NCBI RefSeq assembly: GCF_030063335.1
Contig: NZ_JASISW010000001.1
Coordinates: forward strand, 248,001 to 312,000
DNA length: 64,000 bases
Reading direction: 5' to 3'
Origin: Rhodococcus sp. G-MC3
GTDB taxonomy: Bacteria; Actinomycetota; Actinomycetes; Mycobacteriales; Mycobacteriaceae
The translations under genes and the position numbers were made by a program. A model generated the notes under the pieces. That model saw nothing but the letters and a program-made list of their open reading frames with translations. It was not told the origin of the DNA and made no database searches. This document shows, in pieces, positions 38,749 through 48,701 of this stretch (its first letter is position 1; each line of letters opens with the position of its first letter).

Positions 38749-39234
38749 ATGCAATGCGAAGATGAAGGGGTGTCACCTTCGCAGCAGTCCGAACCACCGG
38801 ACATATCCTCCCATACTCCCGATCCGTCCCCGCAGGTCATCCGACTACCTCGCCTGGCGCTGGTAGGAGTCGTTCTACTCTTCTTCGGCGTCTGCTTCCC
38901 CGCGCTCAGTTGGCCCGCCGCATTCGGATGGTTGTTCATCGTCCCGATCGCTGTGGCGTTCTGGGTACTTCGGGTGCGCACCACCGTGAGTTCCGAAGGC
39001 CTCGCCATGCGTCGCGTCCTCGGTTCCGACCAGCTCACTTGGGATGAAGTCAAGGGCATTCACTTCCCGGATCGTCGGTGGGCGCGTGTTGTGCTGAACG
39101 ACAAGACGGAGAAGTCACTTCCTCTTGTTCGGTTCGATCGACTTCCGGTACTCGCCGCAGCGAGCGGTGGACGCATCACCGATCCCTATGCGGCCGCGGC
39201 CGAGGCGGACACAACACCAGAAGACGAGGAATGA
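38749..39234 (+). CDS. PH-domain membrane protein (CFP-6-like)
   Basis: The 161-residue protein has a polar Ser/Pro-rich N-terminus and two hydrophobic helices (about residues 32-72, LALVGVVLLFFGVCFPALSW and FGWLFIVPIAVAFWVL). A bacterial PH-like domain follows, with RTTVSSEGLAMRRVLGSDQL and WDEVKGIHFPDRRWARVVL. M. tuberculosis Rv3004 (CFP-6) is at the same position and shares the layout. Function is unknown. The start is uncertain; ATG 38749 is used, with GTG 38770 as an alternative lacking a usable ribosome site. Confidence 0.8.
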   Translation: MQCEDEGVSPSQQSEPPDISSHTPDPSPQVIRLPRLALVGVVLLFFGVCFPALSWPAAFGWLFIVPIAVAFWVLRVRTTVSSEGLAMRRVLGSDQLTWDEVKGIHFPDRRWARVVLNDKTEKSLPLVRFDRLPVLAAASGGRITDPYAAAAEADTTPEDEE

Positions 39235-39296
39235 GGTGCCGGGAGTAACCTCGATCGGGCGATAACCGCTATTCGAACAAGGGGAATCGAAGAAAT

Positions 39297-41138
39297 ATGC
39301 CTCCGCTACGGTCACGAGTCACCACTGTTGGACGAAATGCCGCGGGCGCACGCTCGCTCTGGCGCGCCACCGGAATGACAGACTCCGATTTCGGCAAACC
39401 GATCGTGGCGATCGCCAACTCGTACACCCAGTTCGTACCGGGTCACGTCCATCTGAAGAACGTCGGCGAGATCGTCGCCGACGCTGTTCGCGCTGCCGGC
39501 GGCGTCCCCCGCGAGTTTCACACCATCGCCGTCGACGACGGAATTGCGATGGGGCACGGCGGAATGCTGTATTCGCTCCCGAGCCGCGAGATCATCGCCG
39601 ACTCCGTCGAATACATGGCGAACGCGCATACTGCCGACGCCCTCGTCTGCATCTCGAACTGCGACAAGATCACCCCGGGAATGCTCAATGCCGCTATGCG
39701 TTTGAACATTCCAGCCGTGTTCGTATCGGGTGGTCCGATGGAAGCAGGCAAGGCCGTAGTCGTGGGAGGCGTCGCGCAGGCTCCGACGGACCTCATCACC
39801 GCCATCTCGGCCAGCGCCAACGACGCCGTGTCCGAGGAGAGTCTCGACGAGATCGAGCGAAGCGCGTGCCCGACGTGTGGATCGTGTTCCGGTATGTTCA
39901 CCGCGAACTCGATGAACTGCCTCACCGAGGCGCTGGGGCTTGCACTTCCCGGCAACGGATCGACCCTCGCCACTCACAAAGCGCGCCGCGCGTTGTTCAC
40001 ACGAGCGGGAACCACAATCGTCGAGGCAGCGCTGAAGTACTACCGCGACGACGACGAGTCCGTCCTACCTCGCAGCATCGCCAGCCCCGCCGCATTCCGC
40101 AACGCGATGGCCCTCGACGTCGCGATGGGCGGATCGACCAACACTGTGTTGCACACTCTCGCCGCCGCACAAGAGGGTGAGGTCGACTTCGATCTCGACA
40201 CGATCGACGCCATCAGCCGTAAGGTGCCGTGCCTGTCGAAGGTCTCCCCCAACTCCGATTACCACATGGAAGACGTGCACCGCGCAGGCGGAATTCCCGC
40301 GCTGCTGGGCGAGCTTCGCCGCGCCGATCTGCTCGAGACCGAGGTCTCCACGGTGCACACCAAGAGCTTCGACGAATGGCTCGACACCTGGGACATCCGT
40401 TCCGGCAAGGCGTCCGACGAAGCCATCGAGTTGTTTCACGCGGCTCCCGGCGGCGTCCGTACGGTCGAACCCTTCTCGACCGAGAACCGGTGGTCCTCGC
40501 TCGACACCGATGCTGCCGGCGGGTGCATCCGCGACAAGGAGCATGCGTACACCGTCGAAGGTGGTCTCGTCGTCCTGCGCGGAAACATCGCACTCGACGG
40601 CGCGATCCTCAAGACCGCCGGTATCGATGAGGACTTGTTCTCGTTCCAGGGTCCGGCACTCGTCGTCGAGTCTCAGGAAGAGGCCGTCTCGGCAATCCTG
40701 CAGAAGAAGATCAAAGCAGGCGACGTTCTGGTTGTGCGTTACGAGGGCCCCAAGGGCGGCCCCGGCATGCAGGAGATGCTGCACCCGACGGCCTTTCTGA
40801 AGGGCGCAGGGCTGGGCAAGCTGTGTGCGCTGATCACCGATGGCCGTTTCTCCGGAGGGACCTCCGGCCTCTCGATCGGTCACATCTCCCCCGAAGCCGC
40901 AGCAGGCGGCCTCATCGGGCTGATCGAGAACGGCGATCAGGTTCGTATCGACGTCGCCTCGCGTGCGCTCGAGATCCTCGTCGACGACGACGTTCTGGCC
41001 ACGCGCCGAGCGAAGATGGATGCCTCCGAACGTCCGTGGCGGCCGGTGGATCGTCAGCGCACCGTCACGACTGCATTGCGGGCTTACGCAGCCCTCGCCA
41101 CCTCGGCGGACAAGGGCGCTGTTCGTTACGTGCCGTAG
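39297..41138 (+). CDS. ilvD: Dihydroxy-acid dehydratase
   Basis: IlvD (613 residues) is an Fe-S dehydratase that makes the 2-keto acids of Val and Ile. The cluster cysteines are in [11 protein letters not shown] and [40 protein letters not shown] and [20 protein letters not shown] are family landmarks. It is transcribed opposite to ilvBNC, with its own upstream region (39235-39296, containing AAGGGGAAT). It ends at copy 1 of the palindromic repeat. Confidence 0.97.
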   Translation: MPPLRSRVTTVGRNAAGARSLWRATGMTDSDFGKPIVAIANSYTQFVPGHVHLKNVGEIVADAVRAAGGVPREFHTIAVDDGIAMGHGGMLYSLPSREIIADSVEYMANAHTADALVCISNCDKITPGMLNAAMRLNIPAVFVSGGPMEAGKAVVVGGVAQAPTDLITAISASANDAVSEESLDEIERSACPTCGSCSGMFTANSMNCLTEALGLALPGNGSTLATHKARRALFTRAGTTIVEAALKYYRDDDESVLPRSIASPAAFRNAMALDVAMGGSTNTVLHTLAAAQEGEVDFDLDTIDAISRKVPCLSKVSPNSDYHMEDVHRAGGIPALLGELRRADLLETEVSTVHTKSFDEWLDTWDIRSGKASDEAIELFHAAPGGVRTVEPFSTENRWSSLDTDAAGGCIRDKEHAYTVEGGLVVLRGNIALDGAILKTAGIDEDLFSFQGPALVVESQEEAVSAILQKKIKAGDVLVVRYEGPKGGPGMQEMLHPTAFLKGAGLGKLCALITDGRFSGGTSGLSIGHISPEAAAGGLIGLIENGDQVRIDVASRALEILVDDDVLATRRAKMDASERPWRPVDRQRTVTTALRAYAALATSADKGAVRYVP

Positions 41139-41148
41139 AGCGCCCCGC

Positions 41149-41210
41149 GCATGTGCGTGAAAATACGTTCCCTGCGACGTATTTCCATGCACATGCGCCG
41201 AAGGCGCCTA
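41149..41210. repeat. Interspersed palindromic element, copy 1 (terminator-like)
   Basis: Two hairpins in tandem lie between the convergent ilvD and DoxX genes. The large one has 20-bp arms (41149-41168 and 41177-41196, with two non-Watson-Crick positions) around the loop TCCCTGCG. The small one is GCGCC-GAA-GGCGC (41195-41207). The DoxX TAG stop lies at its edge (41208-41210). A near-identical element occurs at 50759-50819. Confidence 0.85.
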
Positions 41211-42083
41211 CTGAACGATCGGGTTCGCGCCGTTCAGGAAAATCCACATGCACGCGCCTGCGGCCACGCCGAGGATCAACGCGATGAACGAGCCGAAGCG
41301 TGGGCGCGTAGCCCAGCCGCGACGTCCGTCGAACGCAATCTTTCCCGGTCCGGTGAGGATGATCGCGGCCGCAGCGACGCCGAGAACGGTTTCGTACTCG
41401 ACGCCGCTGGGTGCGAAGAACTGAAGGCCGGGCTCCATCACCTGCTTGAAGCACCACGCGTTGATGATCACGGCGAGGACTGCGGCACCGGCCAAGGGCG
41501 TCGCCAACCCCAGAATCAGCAGCGCACCGCCCGCTGTTTCACCTACCGCCCCGGCAATCGCCAGCACATTTGCCTGGTCGTATCCGGTGTCTTCCAGCAG
41601 TGAGCGGAAGCCGCCGAGCCCGGGTCCGTTCCAGATTCCGGTGAGCTTCTGCAATCCGTGGACGAGAAAAACTCCGCCGATGACGAGCCTGAGTAGAAGC
41701 AGCCCCAGGTCGGTCGTGCCTCGTCGCGCCGGAATCTCCACGGTCTCGGTCCGGACCACTGGTTCCGGGGCCACAGGCTCACTTGCGGGTGTAGCAGCCG
41801 ATGTTGGTGGTACGTACGGCGTCGTTCCCTCGGTCGAGGTCTCGAGGTACTCAGTGGGCTTATCCGAGTATGCACTTCGGCTATCGGGTGCAATCGGCTC
41901 GTCGTACTTCGACGGGCGAAAGGACGGGATCTGCTCGGTGGGGTAGGAGCCCGATCCGCTTCGCCCGAAATCCAGCTCGTCTTCGGTTCGGGGCTGCAGC
42001 TGCTCTGTCGGTTGGTCGTACGGACTCGACGCGGGCTCGTAGCCGGAGTCGGGTCGGTCCTTGTCGCGGGGCTTGTCGGTCAC
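41208..42083 (-). CDS. DoxX family membrane protein
   Basis: The 291-residue protein has a long hydrophilic, Ser/Pro/Asp-rich N-terminal half (about residues 1-130). A DoxX domain of about four transmembrane helices follows, with LGLLLLRLVIGGVFLVHGLQ, VGETAGGALLILGLATPLAG and a C-terminal helix. The M. tuberculosis counterpart Rv3005c is part of a membrane oxidoreductase complex that deals with oxidative stress. The N-terminal extension is unusually long here. GTG 42083 is preferred; an ATG at 42110 is in frame. It is divergent from lppZ. Confidence 0.85.
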   Translation of the reverse strand: MTDKPRDKDRPDSGYEPASSPYDQPTEQLQPRTEDELDFGRSGSGSYPTEQIPSFRPSKYDEPIAPDSRSAYSDKPTEYLETSTEGTTPYVPPTSAATPASEPVAPEPVVRTETVEIPARRGTTDLGLLLLRLVIGGVFLVHGLQKLTGIWNGPGLGGFRSLLEDTGYDQANVLAIAGAVGETAGGALLILGLATPLAGAAVLAVIINAWCFKQVMEPGLQFFAPSGVEYETVLGVAAAAIILTGPGKIAFDGRRGWATRPRFGSFIALILGVAAGACMWIFLNGANPIVQ

Positions 42084-42196
42084 GCCGTCCACAGTAGAAC
42101 GGGTGAACACGGATTACGGTGCATTACGACAGGCGCGGCGTGCGAGCAACCGGCCGCGTGGCGCATCCGGACGAGGTTTCCGTAACGTTTGGTCAT

Positions 42197-43342
42197 ATGA
42201 AGCTGGCGCGAGCGTCCTCCCGTACATCGGCTGCCGCAGCCGCCGCCGTGGTGGTGGTTGCGACCCTCCTCGCGGGGTGCGCCCGCTTCGACGACTCCAC
42301 CACCTCTCCCTTCACCCCGGAACCGTCGTTCGGAGCGGCCGAGATCAATCCAGCCGACCCCGATGCCCCCCCTACCTCGACGCCGCCCAATCCGAACGGT
42401 CCGCCGCCGGGGCCGTGTGTCGACCTCGATCCGAACGTGATCGCGACGTGCTTGGACACCACGGGTGGCCTCGTCATGCTCCCCGGTGGCGTGTCAGCGT
42501 TGGTATCCGAGCGCAGAACCGGCCGGATAATGCAGGTGACACAGGGTCAGTCTCCCATCGAGATCGCGCGCGTCGACGTCGATTCGAGTGGCGACGGAGG
42601 CCTCCTCGATCTGGCGTTGTCGCCGAGTTACAGCGAGGACGGGTTGCTGTATGCGTACATCACTACCTCTGCCGACAACCGAGTCGTGCGCATTGCTGCG
42701 GGCGACACCCCGAAACCGGTCGTGACAGGGATCCCGAAGGGGGCGCAGGGAAACCGCGGCGCACTCGATTTCTACAATCCGAGCCAACTTCTGGTGTTGA
42801 CCGGCGATGCGGGCAATCCGGCATCGGCTGCCGACCCGTCCTCGCTGGGAGGAAAACTTCTCCGTGTCGAGTCGCTTGTACCTGCGCAGAGCGGTCCCGC
42901 ACCTCAGGTAGCGCTCAGCGGTATCGGTACGGCCGGCGACGTGTGCATCGATCCGTCCGGCAGCATTTGGGTCACCGACCGGACTGCGGTGGAAGACCGT
43001 TTGCAGCGGATCGATCCCCTCGGTGCCGTCATCTCCCCTGTGTGGACGTGGCCGGATCGTCCGGGCGTCGCCGGGTGTGCCGCCGGGCCGGGAGCGGTGG
43101 CAGTAGCCCTCACCACCGGCAAGGCGATGGCAGTACTCACCACGGACAAGGACACCGGCGCGGTCACGGCGGCGCCCAGCCTTCTCGTCCAGGATCGATA
43201 CGGTCAGCTCAACGGGGCCGCAATCGCCCCCGACGGCCAAATCTGGGCGAGCACCGTGAACAAGAACGGTGATGCGCCGGGACCGAACGACGATCGAGTC
43301 GTCAAAATCCCGATCCCGGCCGGCGGGGGCGGATTCGATTAA
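42197..43342 (+). CDS. lppZ: Lipoprotein LppZ-like, PQQ-type beta-propeller
   Basis: The 381-residue product has a signal peptide ending in the lipobox LLAGC, with the lipidated Cys at residue 28. A beta-propeller of the glucose/sorbosone dehydrogenase type follows, with VDSSGDGGLLDLALSPSYSE and YNPSQLLVLTGDAGNPASAA. It is the homologue of M. tuberculosis LppZ (Rv3006), a surface lipoprotein of unknown catalytic role. No ribosome site is strong. It converges with glpD, overlapping by 4 bp. Confidence 0.88.
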   Translation: MKLARASSRTSAAAAAAVVVVATLLAGCARFDDSTTSPFTPEPSFGAAEINPADPDAPPTSTPPNPNGPPPGPCVDLDPNVIATCLDTTGGLVMLPGGVSALVSERRTGRIMQVTQGQSPIEIARVDVDSSGDGGLLDLALSPSYSEDGLLYAYITTSADNRVVRIAAGDTPKPVVTGIPKGAQGNRGALDFYNPSQLLVLTGDAGNPASAADPSSLGGKLLRVESLVPAQSGPAPQVALSGIGTAGDVCIDPSGSIWVTDRTAVEDRLQRIDPLGAVISPVWTWPDRPGVAGCAAGPGAVAVALTTGKAMAVLTTDKDTGAVTAAPSLLVQDRYGQLNGAAIAPDGQIWASTVNKNGDAPGPNDDRVVKIPIPAGGGGFD

Positions 43343-45057
43343 CTTCCGGTTGCTCCGACGCCGGCACGAACGTCAGGAGCACCGAGCCTGGCGGCGTCGG
43401 CAGTGTCGTCGTCGGGCTGTTGCTGGGAATCTCGTTCGGCGAGAACACGCATTCGATAGTGCTCTATCTCTTCGTTCACGTGAGCCTCGGACCAACCCAG
43501 TACCGGCGCAACAAGTCGGGCGACTTCCTCCGCTGCCGCGTCACCACGGTCATCGACCTCGATCGAGATACGCGTCCGACGAGTCAGTATGTCTTCGAGA
43601 TGACGCGCACCCTCGTGACTGGCGGCATAGTAAGCCTCTGCCTTCAGGTACTCGGGAGCGCTCGACAATGGTTCTCCCAGTTCCGGTTTGCGATCGATCA
43701 GGTCAAGGATTTCACCTGTGAGAGTTCCGTAACGCCCGAGTAGGTGTTCGATTCGCGACACCCTCATTCCAACCCGCTCGGCAGTGAGCGCGCGAGAGTT
43801 GAAGGCGCCGAAATATCCGTCGGCGCCCACTAGCGGAATACGCTCGGTGACACACGCCGGGACCGAACGCCCCAGTCCGTGCACCGCCGAATCCACTGCG
43901 TCCTTTGCCATCACACGATAGGTGGTGTATTTGCCCCCCGCGATGACCGTGAGGCCACGAACCGGACTCGAGACCGCATGTTCGCGAGAAAGTGTGCTCG
44001 TGGAATCCGATTCGCCGAACAGCAGCGGCCGCAATCCCGCATACACACCGACCACGTCGGCGCGATCGAGTGGATCGGCGAGCAGTTTGTTGACCTGTTC
44101 GAGGATGTAGTCGATATCGCTTCTGCTCGCGGCGGGATGGGCGAGATCGAGCTTCCAGTCGGTATCGGTGGTGCCGATAATCCACTGATTGCCCCACGGA
44201 ATCACGAACAGCAGACTTTTCTCGGTTCGCGTGATGATCCCCGTCTCGCTGTTGATCCGGTTGCGCGGGACCACGAGATGCACACCCTTGGAGGCGCGAA
44301 CCTGGAACTGCCCCCGTCCCCCGACCATCTGCTGAACCTCGTCCGTCCAGACACCGGCCGCATTGATAACCTGCTTTGCCCTGATCTCGATCGAATTGCC
44401 CGTCTCGAGGTCGGTCGCGGTAACCCCCACGACGCGATCGCCTTCCCGTAGAAAACCGGTCACACGGGTGCTGTTGACGATCGAAGCCCCGTAGCACGCC
44501 GCGGTGCGCGCCAACATCATCGTGTGGCGCGCGTCGTCGACTTGTCCCTCGTAGAAGCGGACCGCTCCGCGAATTGCCGATCTCTTGCCCGAGGGGAACG
44601 ACTCGAGAGTCTTCTTCCGTCCGAGATGACGGTGATGGCCTGGCACCCCGCGCCCGGCGCCCATCACGTCGTACACGCCGATACCGAGTCCGACGTAGGG
44701 GCGGTCGATCCACTTTTCCAGCGGATAGATGAACGGCACCGGCCGAGCGAGATGAGGACACAACGTGTTCAACACCAGCGAACGTTCTTTCAGCGCTTCG
44801 AACACGAGCGAGAAGTTGAATTGCTCGAGATAGCGAAGCCCACCGTGGAACAGCTTGCTGGAGCGAGAGGACGTACCTGCGGCGTAGTCGCGGGCCTCCA
44901 CAAGGCCGGTCCGCAAACCGCGAGTTGCGGCATCGAGCGCGGCCCCCGCTCCGACGACTCCGCCTCCGATCACGAGCACGTCCATCTCTTCCGTGGCCAA
45001 GACGCGCAGCGACGACTCACGCGCGGCGGGGCTGAGAGCATGTGCGAGAGAGGTCAT
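43339..45057 (-). CDS. glpD: Glycerol-3-phosphate dehydrogenase (quinone-dependent)
   Basis: GlpD (572 residues) oxidises glycerol-3-phosphate to dihydroxyacetone phosphate at the membrane and passes electrons to quinone. The FAD-binding motif is [20 protein letters not shown], followed by [16 protein letters not shown]. The C-terminal domain begins near residue 400. Its ATG at 45057 overlaps the glpK stop by 4 bp, so glpK and glpD are coupled. It is the catabolic partner of GpsA. Confidence 0.95.
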   Translation of the reverse strand: MTSLAHALSPAARESSLRVLATEEMDVLVIGGGVVGAGAALDAATRGLRTGLVEARDYAAGTSSRSSKLFHGGLRYLEQFNFSLVFEALKERSLVLNTLCPHLARPVPFIYPLEKWIDRPYVGLGIGVYDVMGAGRGVPGHHRHLGRKKTLESFPSGKRSAIRGAVRFYEGQVDDARHTMMLARTAACYGASIVNSTRVTGFLREGDRVVGVTATDLETGNSIEIRAKQVINAAGVWTDEVQQMVGGRGQFQVRASKGVHLVVPRNRINSETGIITRTEKSLLFVIPWGNQWIIGTTDTDWKLDLAHPAASRSDIDYILEQVNKLLADPLDRADVVGVYAGLRPLLFGESDSTSTLSREHAVSSPVRGLTVIAGGKYTTYRVMAKDAVDSAVHGLGRSVPACVTERIPLVGADGYFGAFNSRALTAERVGMRVSRIEHLLGRYGTLTGEILDLIDRKPELGEPLSSAPEYLKAEAYYAASHEGARHLEDILTRRTRISIEVDDRGDAAAEEVARLVAPVLGWSEAHVNEEIEHYRMRVLAERDSQQQPDDDTADAARLGAPDVRAGVGATGS

Positions 45058-46574
45058 TCGGTGTCTACCCAATCCAATGTTCGTGTGACGGCTTTCTTCC
45101 AGCCGGCGTAGAGCTTGTCGCGTACGGCATCGTCCATCGATGGCGTCCAGGTTTTGTCTTCGGCCCAGTTGGCTCTGATGTCGTCCTCGCCTTCCCAGAA
45201 TCCGACAGCGAGGCCAGCGGCATAGGCCGCCCCGAGAGCCGTGGTCTCGGCCACGACGGGTCGGACCACATCGACGTTCAGGATGTCCGACTGAAACTGC
45301 ATCAGAAGCTCGTTGACGACCATCCCACCGTCGACCTTGAGTACTTCGAGGTCGACTCCCGAATCGGCGTTCATCGCCTCAATTACCTCACGCGTCTGGT
45401 ACGCAGTCGCTTCGAGGACGGCACGCGCAAGGTGACCCTTGTTGACGAATCTCGTCAATCCGACGATTGCGCCTCGGGCATCGGCGCGCCAGTGCGGAGC
45501 GAACAACCCCGAGAACGCCGGCACGAAGTAGGCGCCTCCGTTGTCCTCGACCGAGCGAGCATCCGTCTCGATATCGGCTGCGGTAGAGATCATTCCGAGG
45601 TTGTCCCGGAGCCACTGCACCAGCGATCCGGTGACCGCGATCGACCCCTCGAGAGCGTAGACGGTGTCCTGCTCGCCGATCTTGTAGCAGACGGTGGTGA
45701 GAAGACCGTTGTTGCTCATCACCTTTTCGGTACCGGTGTTGAGAAGCACGAAGTTACCTGTGCCGTAGGTGTTCTTGGCTTCTCCCGGCGAGAGACACGC
45801 CTGACCGAACGTTGCGGCCTGCTGGTCGCCGAGGATGCCCGCGATGGGAACCTCGCGAAGCGCACCTCGTTCGCGTACATGCCCGTACACCTCGGACGAG
45901 CTCTTTATTTCCGGCAGCAACGACATCGGGATGTCCATGTCGTTGCAGATCGACTCGTCCCATTGCAGCGTGTCGAGATCCATCAGCAGGGTGCGCGATG
46001 CGTTCGTCGGATCCGTGAAGTGCAGTCCGCCGTCGACCCCGCCGGTCATGTTCCACAGCACCCAGGTATCCATGTTCCCGAAGCAGAGCTCACCGGCTTC
46101 GGCACGCGCGCGCACACCGTCGACGTTGTCCAGGATCCACTTCACCTTGGGGCCGGAGAAGTACGTGGCGAGCGGCAACCCGGTCTTCGCGGTGTACCTG
46201 TTGGCGTCCCCGTCGCCGAGCGCCGTCACGATTCGATCCGTGCGGGTGTCCTGCCAGACGATGGCGTTGTAGACCGGCTCCCCGGTGGCGCGATCCCACA
46301 CAAGCGCAGTCTCACGCTGATTGGTGATGCCGACTGCCGCGATGTCGGCGGCCGTCAGGTCCGCTGCGGCGAGCGCCCCAGCGGCGACGGCGCGGACGTT
46401 GCTCCAAATCTCTGTGGCATCGTGCTCGACCCAACCGGCCTGCGGGAAAATCTGTTCGTGCTCTTTCTGATCCACCGCTACGACGGCACCGCTGTGGTCG
46501 AAGATCATGCACCTCGTTGACGTGGTGCCCTGGTCGATGGCTGCTACGTACCGCGCCGATGCTCTGTCACTCAT
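45054..46574 (-). CDS. glpK: Glycerol kinase
   Basis: GlpK (506 residues) phosphorylates glycerol with ATP. It belongs to the FGGY family: phosphate-binding [19 protein letters not shown] at residues 10-28, substrate-binding WLRDNLGMI, and [13 protein letters not shown]. The ATG at 46574 has AAGGAGCAAGTG upstream. It lies 38 bp after glpF and overlaps glpD by 4 bp, forming glpF-glpK-glpD. Confidence 0.97.
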   Translation of the reverse strand: MSDRASARYVAAIDQGTTSTRCMIFDHSGAVVAVDQKEHEQIFPQAGWVEHDATEIWSNVRAVAAGALAAADLTAADIAAVGITNQRETALVWDRATGEPVYNAIVWQDTRTDRIVTALGDGDANRYTAKTGLPLATYFSGPKVKWILDNVDGVRARAEAGELCFGNMDTWVLWNMTGGVDGGLHFTDPTNASRTLLMDLDTLQWDESICNDMDIPMSLLPEIKSSSEVYGHVRERGALREVPIAGILGDQQAATFGQACLSPGEAKNTYGTGNFVLLNTGTEKVMSNNGLLTTVCYKIGEQDTVYALEGSIAVTGSLVQWLRDNLGMISTAADIETDARSVEDNGGAYFVPAFSGLFAPHWRADARGAIVGLTRFVNKGHLARAVLEATAYQTREVIEAMNADSGVDLEVLKVDGGMVVNELLMQFQSDILNVDVVRPVVAETTALGAAYAAGLAVGFWEGEDDIRANWAEDKTWTPSMDDAVRDKLYAGWKKAVTRTLDWVDTE

Positions 46575-46612
46575 TCACTTGCTCCTTCGTGGTCGGAAAG
46601 ACGATCGAGTAG

Positions 46613-47446
46613 TCATGCTGTCGCTTCTTCGACTTCGCGCTTGGGCTCGGGCTCGGGTTCGGATTCCGGAAGGAATCGCCCGATGAGCTTGTCGTACAAG
46701 AACACCCCGATGGGAGCACCGACCAGCGGACCGACGATCGGCACCCAGAAGTACAGGCTGCCGTATTGGTCTTTCCACGCCCCGTCATAGCCGGTGATGA
46801 ACGACGCCAATCGTGGTCCGAAGTCCCTCGCCGGATTGATCGCGTAGCCGGCGTTCGTCCCCCATGCGAAACCGATTGCAACGACGATCAATCCAATGAT
46901 GAATGGTGCCAGATTGGCCAGCGGTGGCGAGTTTCGACTGTCGGTGACTGCAACGATCAGGAACAGCAGGATTGCGGTACCGATGATTTGATCGAGCAGC
47001 GCCGACCCAACTCCGACGGGAAGTGTTCCGTTCCCGGGAAGCGTCGAGAAGATCGTCTGGGTAGCGGTCGTGTGCCCGGGGTCGATCGCGTTGATCATGT
47101 CGTTGTAGTTCCACCGCACGAGCAGCGCCGCAACGAAGGCACCCGACACCTGAGCCAGCACATACGGTGCAACCTTGCTCCACGGCAGGTCACGGAACAA
47201 TGCGAACGCAAAGGTCACTGCGGGGTTGAGGTGAGCGCCGGTAGCACGCCCGGCGACATAGATTCCGAACATCACCCCCAGACCCCACGCCCACGCAATG
47301 CTGTCGTGATCGCCAAGACTTCCCCCATCGCCTCCTGACACCACCTGCGCCACAACGCCGGAACCGAACAGAATGAGAATCGCAGTACCGGCGAACTCTG
47401 CAGCCATCTGCGCCGGCAGACTCCACTTCGCGACTGTGCGCGACAT
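46613..47446 (-). CDS. glpF: Glycerol uptake facilitator (aquaglyceroporin)
   Basis: GlpF (277 residues) is a six-helix channel for glycerol. Both pore motifs are present: GAHLNPAVTFAF and GYAINPARDFGPRL. The Asp after NPAR is characteristic of glycerol channels rather than water-only aquaporins. AAGGAGAAGT precedes the ATG. It is first in the glp operon. The C-terminal Glu/Lys-rich tail is cytoplasmic. Confidence 0.95.
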   Translation of the reverse strand: MSRTVAKWSLPAQMAAEFAGTAILILFGSGVVAQVVSGGDGGSLGDHDSIAWAWGLGVMFGIYVAGRATGAHLNPAVTFAFALFRDLPWSKVAPYVLAQVSGAFVAALLVRWNYNDMINAIDPGHTTATQTIFSTLPGNGTLPVGVGSALLDQIIGTAILLFLIVAVTDSRNSPPLANLAPFIIGLIVVAIGFAWGTNAGYAINPARDFGPRLASFITGYDGAWKDQYGSLYFWVPIVGPLVGAPIGVFLYDKLIGRFLPESEPEPEPKREVEEATA

Positions 47447-47527
47447 ACTTCTCCTTAGAACTTAAATGTGATGCGTGCCATAGCTCGCGCCATCCACGGT
47501 AATCATCGTGCACGTTCTTGCAAAGCT

Positions 47528-47545
47528 GATGCACATATGTGCATC
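47528..47545. promoter_or_regulatory. 18-bp perfect palindrome, candidate operator for the glp regulator
   Basis: GATGCACATATGTGCATC is a perfect palindrome midway between glpF and the divergent SorC-type regulator gene. A second dyad, CGTGCACG (47507-47514), shares the GTGCAC core and lies 13 bp away. Palindromes of this length in such a position are typical binding sites for the adjacent regulator. Binding itself is inferred. Confidence 0.6.
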
Positions 47546-47596
47546 TCTTCGGGGATCGATGGTGCTCTCGCCGGACGCGTGGGTCATGATCGCAGT

Positions 47597-48577
47597 ATGC
47601 CGACAGATAATCTGGTCACTGCCGATCCGCGGTCGATCGACGCAGTTCAGGCAGCACGCATGTACTACTTCCAAGACATGACGATGGCCGCCATAGGCCG
47701 TGAAATGCGGGTATCCCGGTCCACGGTCTCCCGCTTGATCACCCACGCACGATCGTCCGGGCTAGTAGAAATCAAGATCAGCTCGATGTCGGGGCATTCG
47801 TCTGCGCTCGAGAAAGTGTTCGCCGATCGGTACAACGTTCGAGCGCACATCGTGCCCGTCGGCGAGACGGTAGGCGATCTCGATCGACTCGACCGCGTCG
47901 CAATGTTTGCCGGCCGCCTGGTGACATCGATGTTCGAATCCGACATGGTGATGGGAGTCGCATGGGGTACGACGGTCAGCGCCGTCAGCCGCTATCTGGC
48001 TCCGAAACGCACGCACAACTCACACGTCGTTCAGCTCAACGGTGCCGCCAACACACGAACTACGGGCGTCTCCTACGCGGCGGATATCATCAGGACCGTC
48101 GCTACCGCGTACGACGCTCTCCCCCAGGGTTTTCCGGTTCCGGCGTTCTTCGACTACCCGGACACCCGCCGAATGCTCTGGCGCGAACGCAGTATTCGAA
48201 GAGTCCTCGACCTGCAGGATCGGATGGATCTCGCGGTTTTCTCCATCGGGGTCATGGGCGGCGCAATCCCCAGTCACGTATACAGCGCCGGATATCTGGA
48301 GGACAGCGATATCGATGCACTCTCCGCCGACGGCGTCGTGGGTGATATCGCGACAGTCTTCCTTCGCTCCGACGGGAGCTACGACGGGATCGCCCTCAAC
48401 GAGCGTTCCAGTGGGCCGAGCCTGCAACGACTGAAGGCCGTCCCGACCAGACTGTGCGTGGTGGCAGGTAATTCCAAGCGTGATGCGCTCCTCGGAGCTC
48501 TCGCGGGCGGACTGGTGACGGACCTTGTCATCGATGATGTCAGTGCGGCTTCTCTCGTCGTACAGGCCCGCTGGTGA
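47597..48577 (+). CDS. SorC/DeoR-type sugar-binding transcriptional regulator
   Basis: The 326-residue protein has an N-terminal HTH (YYFQDMTMAAIGREMRVSRS, then TVSRLITHARSSGLV, about residues 24-60). A SorC-type sugar-phosphate-binding domain follows (about 65-326), with MGVAWGTTVSAVSRYL and GVVGDIATVFLRSDGS. Divergence from glpFKD suggests it senses a glycerol metabolite and controls the operon. Other actinobacteria use IclR- or DeoR-type glycerol regulators, so this pairing is less usual. The start is uncertain, as ATG 47597 lacks a ribosome site. Confidence 0.85.
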   Translation: MPTDNLVTADPRSIDAVQAARMYYFQDMTMAAIGREMRVSRSTVSRLITHARSSGLVEIKISSMSGHSSALEKVFADRYNVRAHIVPVGETVGDLDRLDRVAMFAGRLVTSMFESDMVMGVAWGTTVSAVSRYLAPKRTHNSHVVQLNGAANTRTTGVSYAADIIRTVATAYDALPQGFPVPAFFDYPDTRRMLWRERSIRRVLDLQDRMDLAVFSIGVMGGAIPSHVYSAGYLEDSDIDALSADGVVGDIATVFLRSDGSYDGIALNERSSGPSLQRLKAVPTRLCVVAGNSKRDALLGALAGGLVTDLVIDDVSAASLVVQARW

Positions 48578-48701
48578 CCAGATCCGGTGCAAACAAAGTC
48601 GCTACGGCAAGGCAAGCATCGATACCGTGCTCACCCCTGCCGCAACGAGGACCGACGCCAGAACCGTGATGCTCGCGCCGAGGGCACCGCCCGACCGCAA
48701 C

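Noticed and set aside
48603..48701. Small minus-strand frame just after gatB encoding a hydrophobic stretch ending VSMLALP.
   Set aside because: It has only a TTG start overlapping the gatB stop, no ribosome site and no recognised homology. It could be a membrane microprotein but evidence is insufficient.
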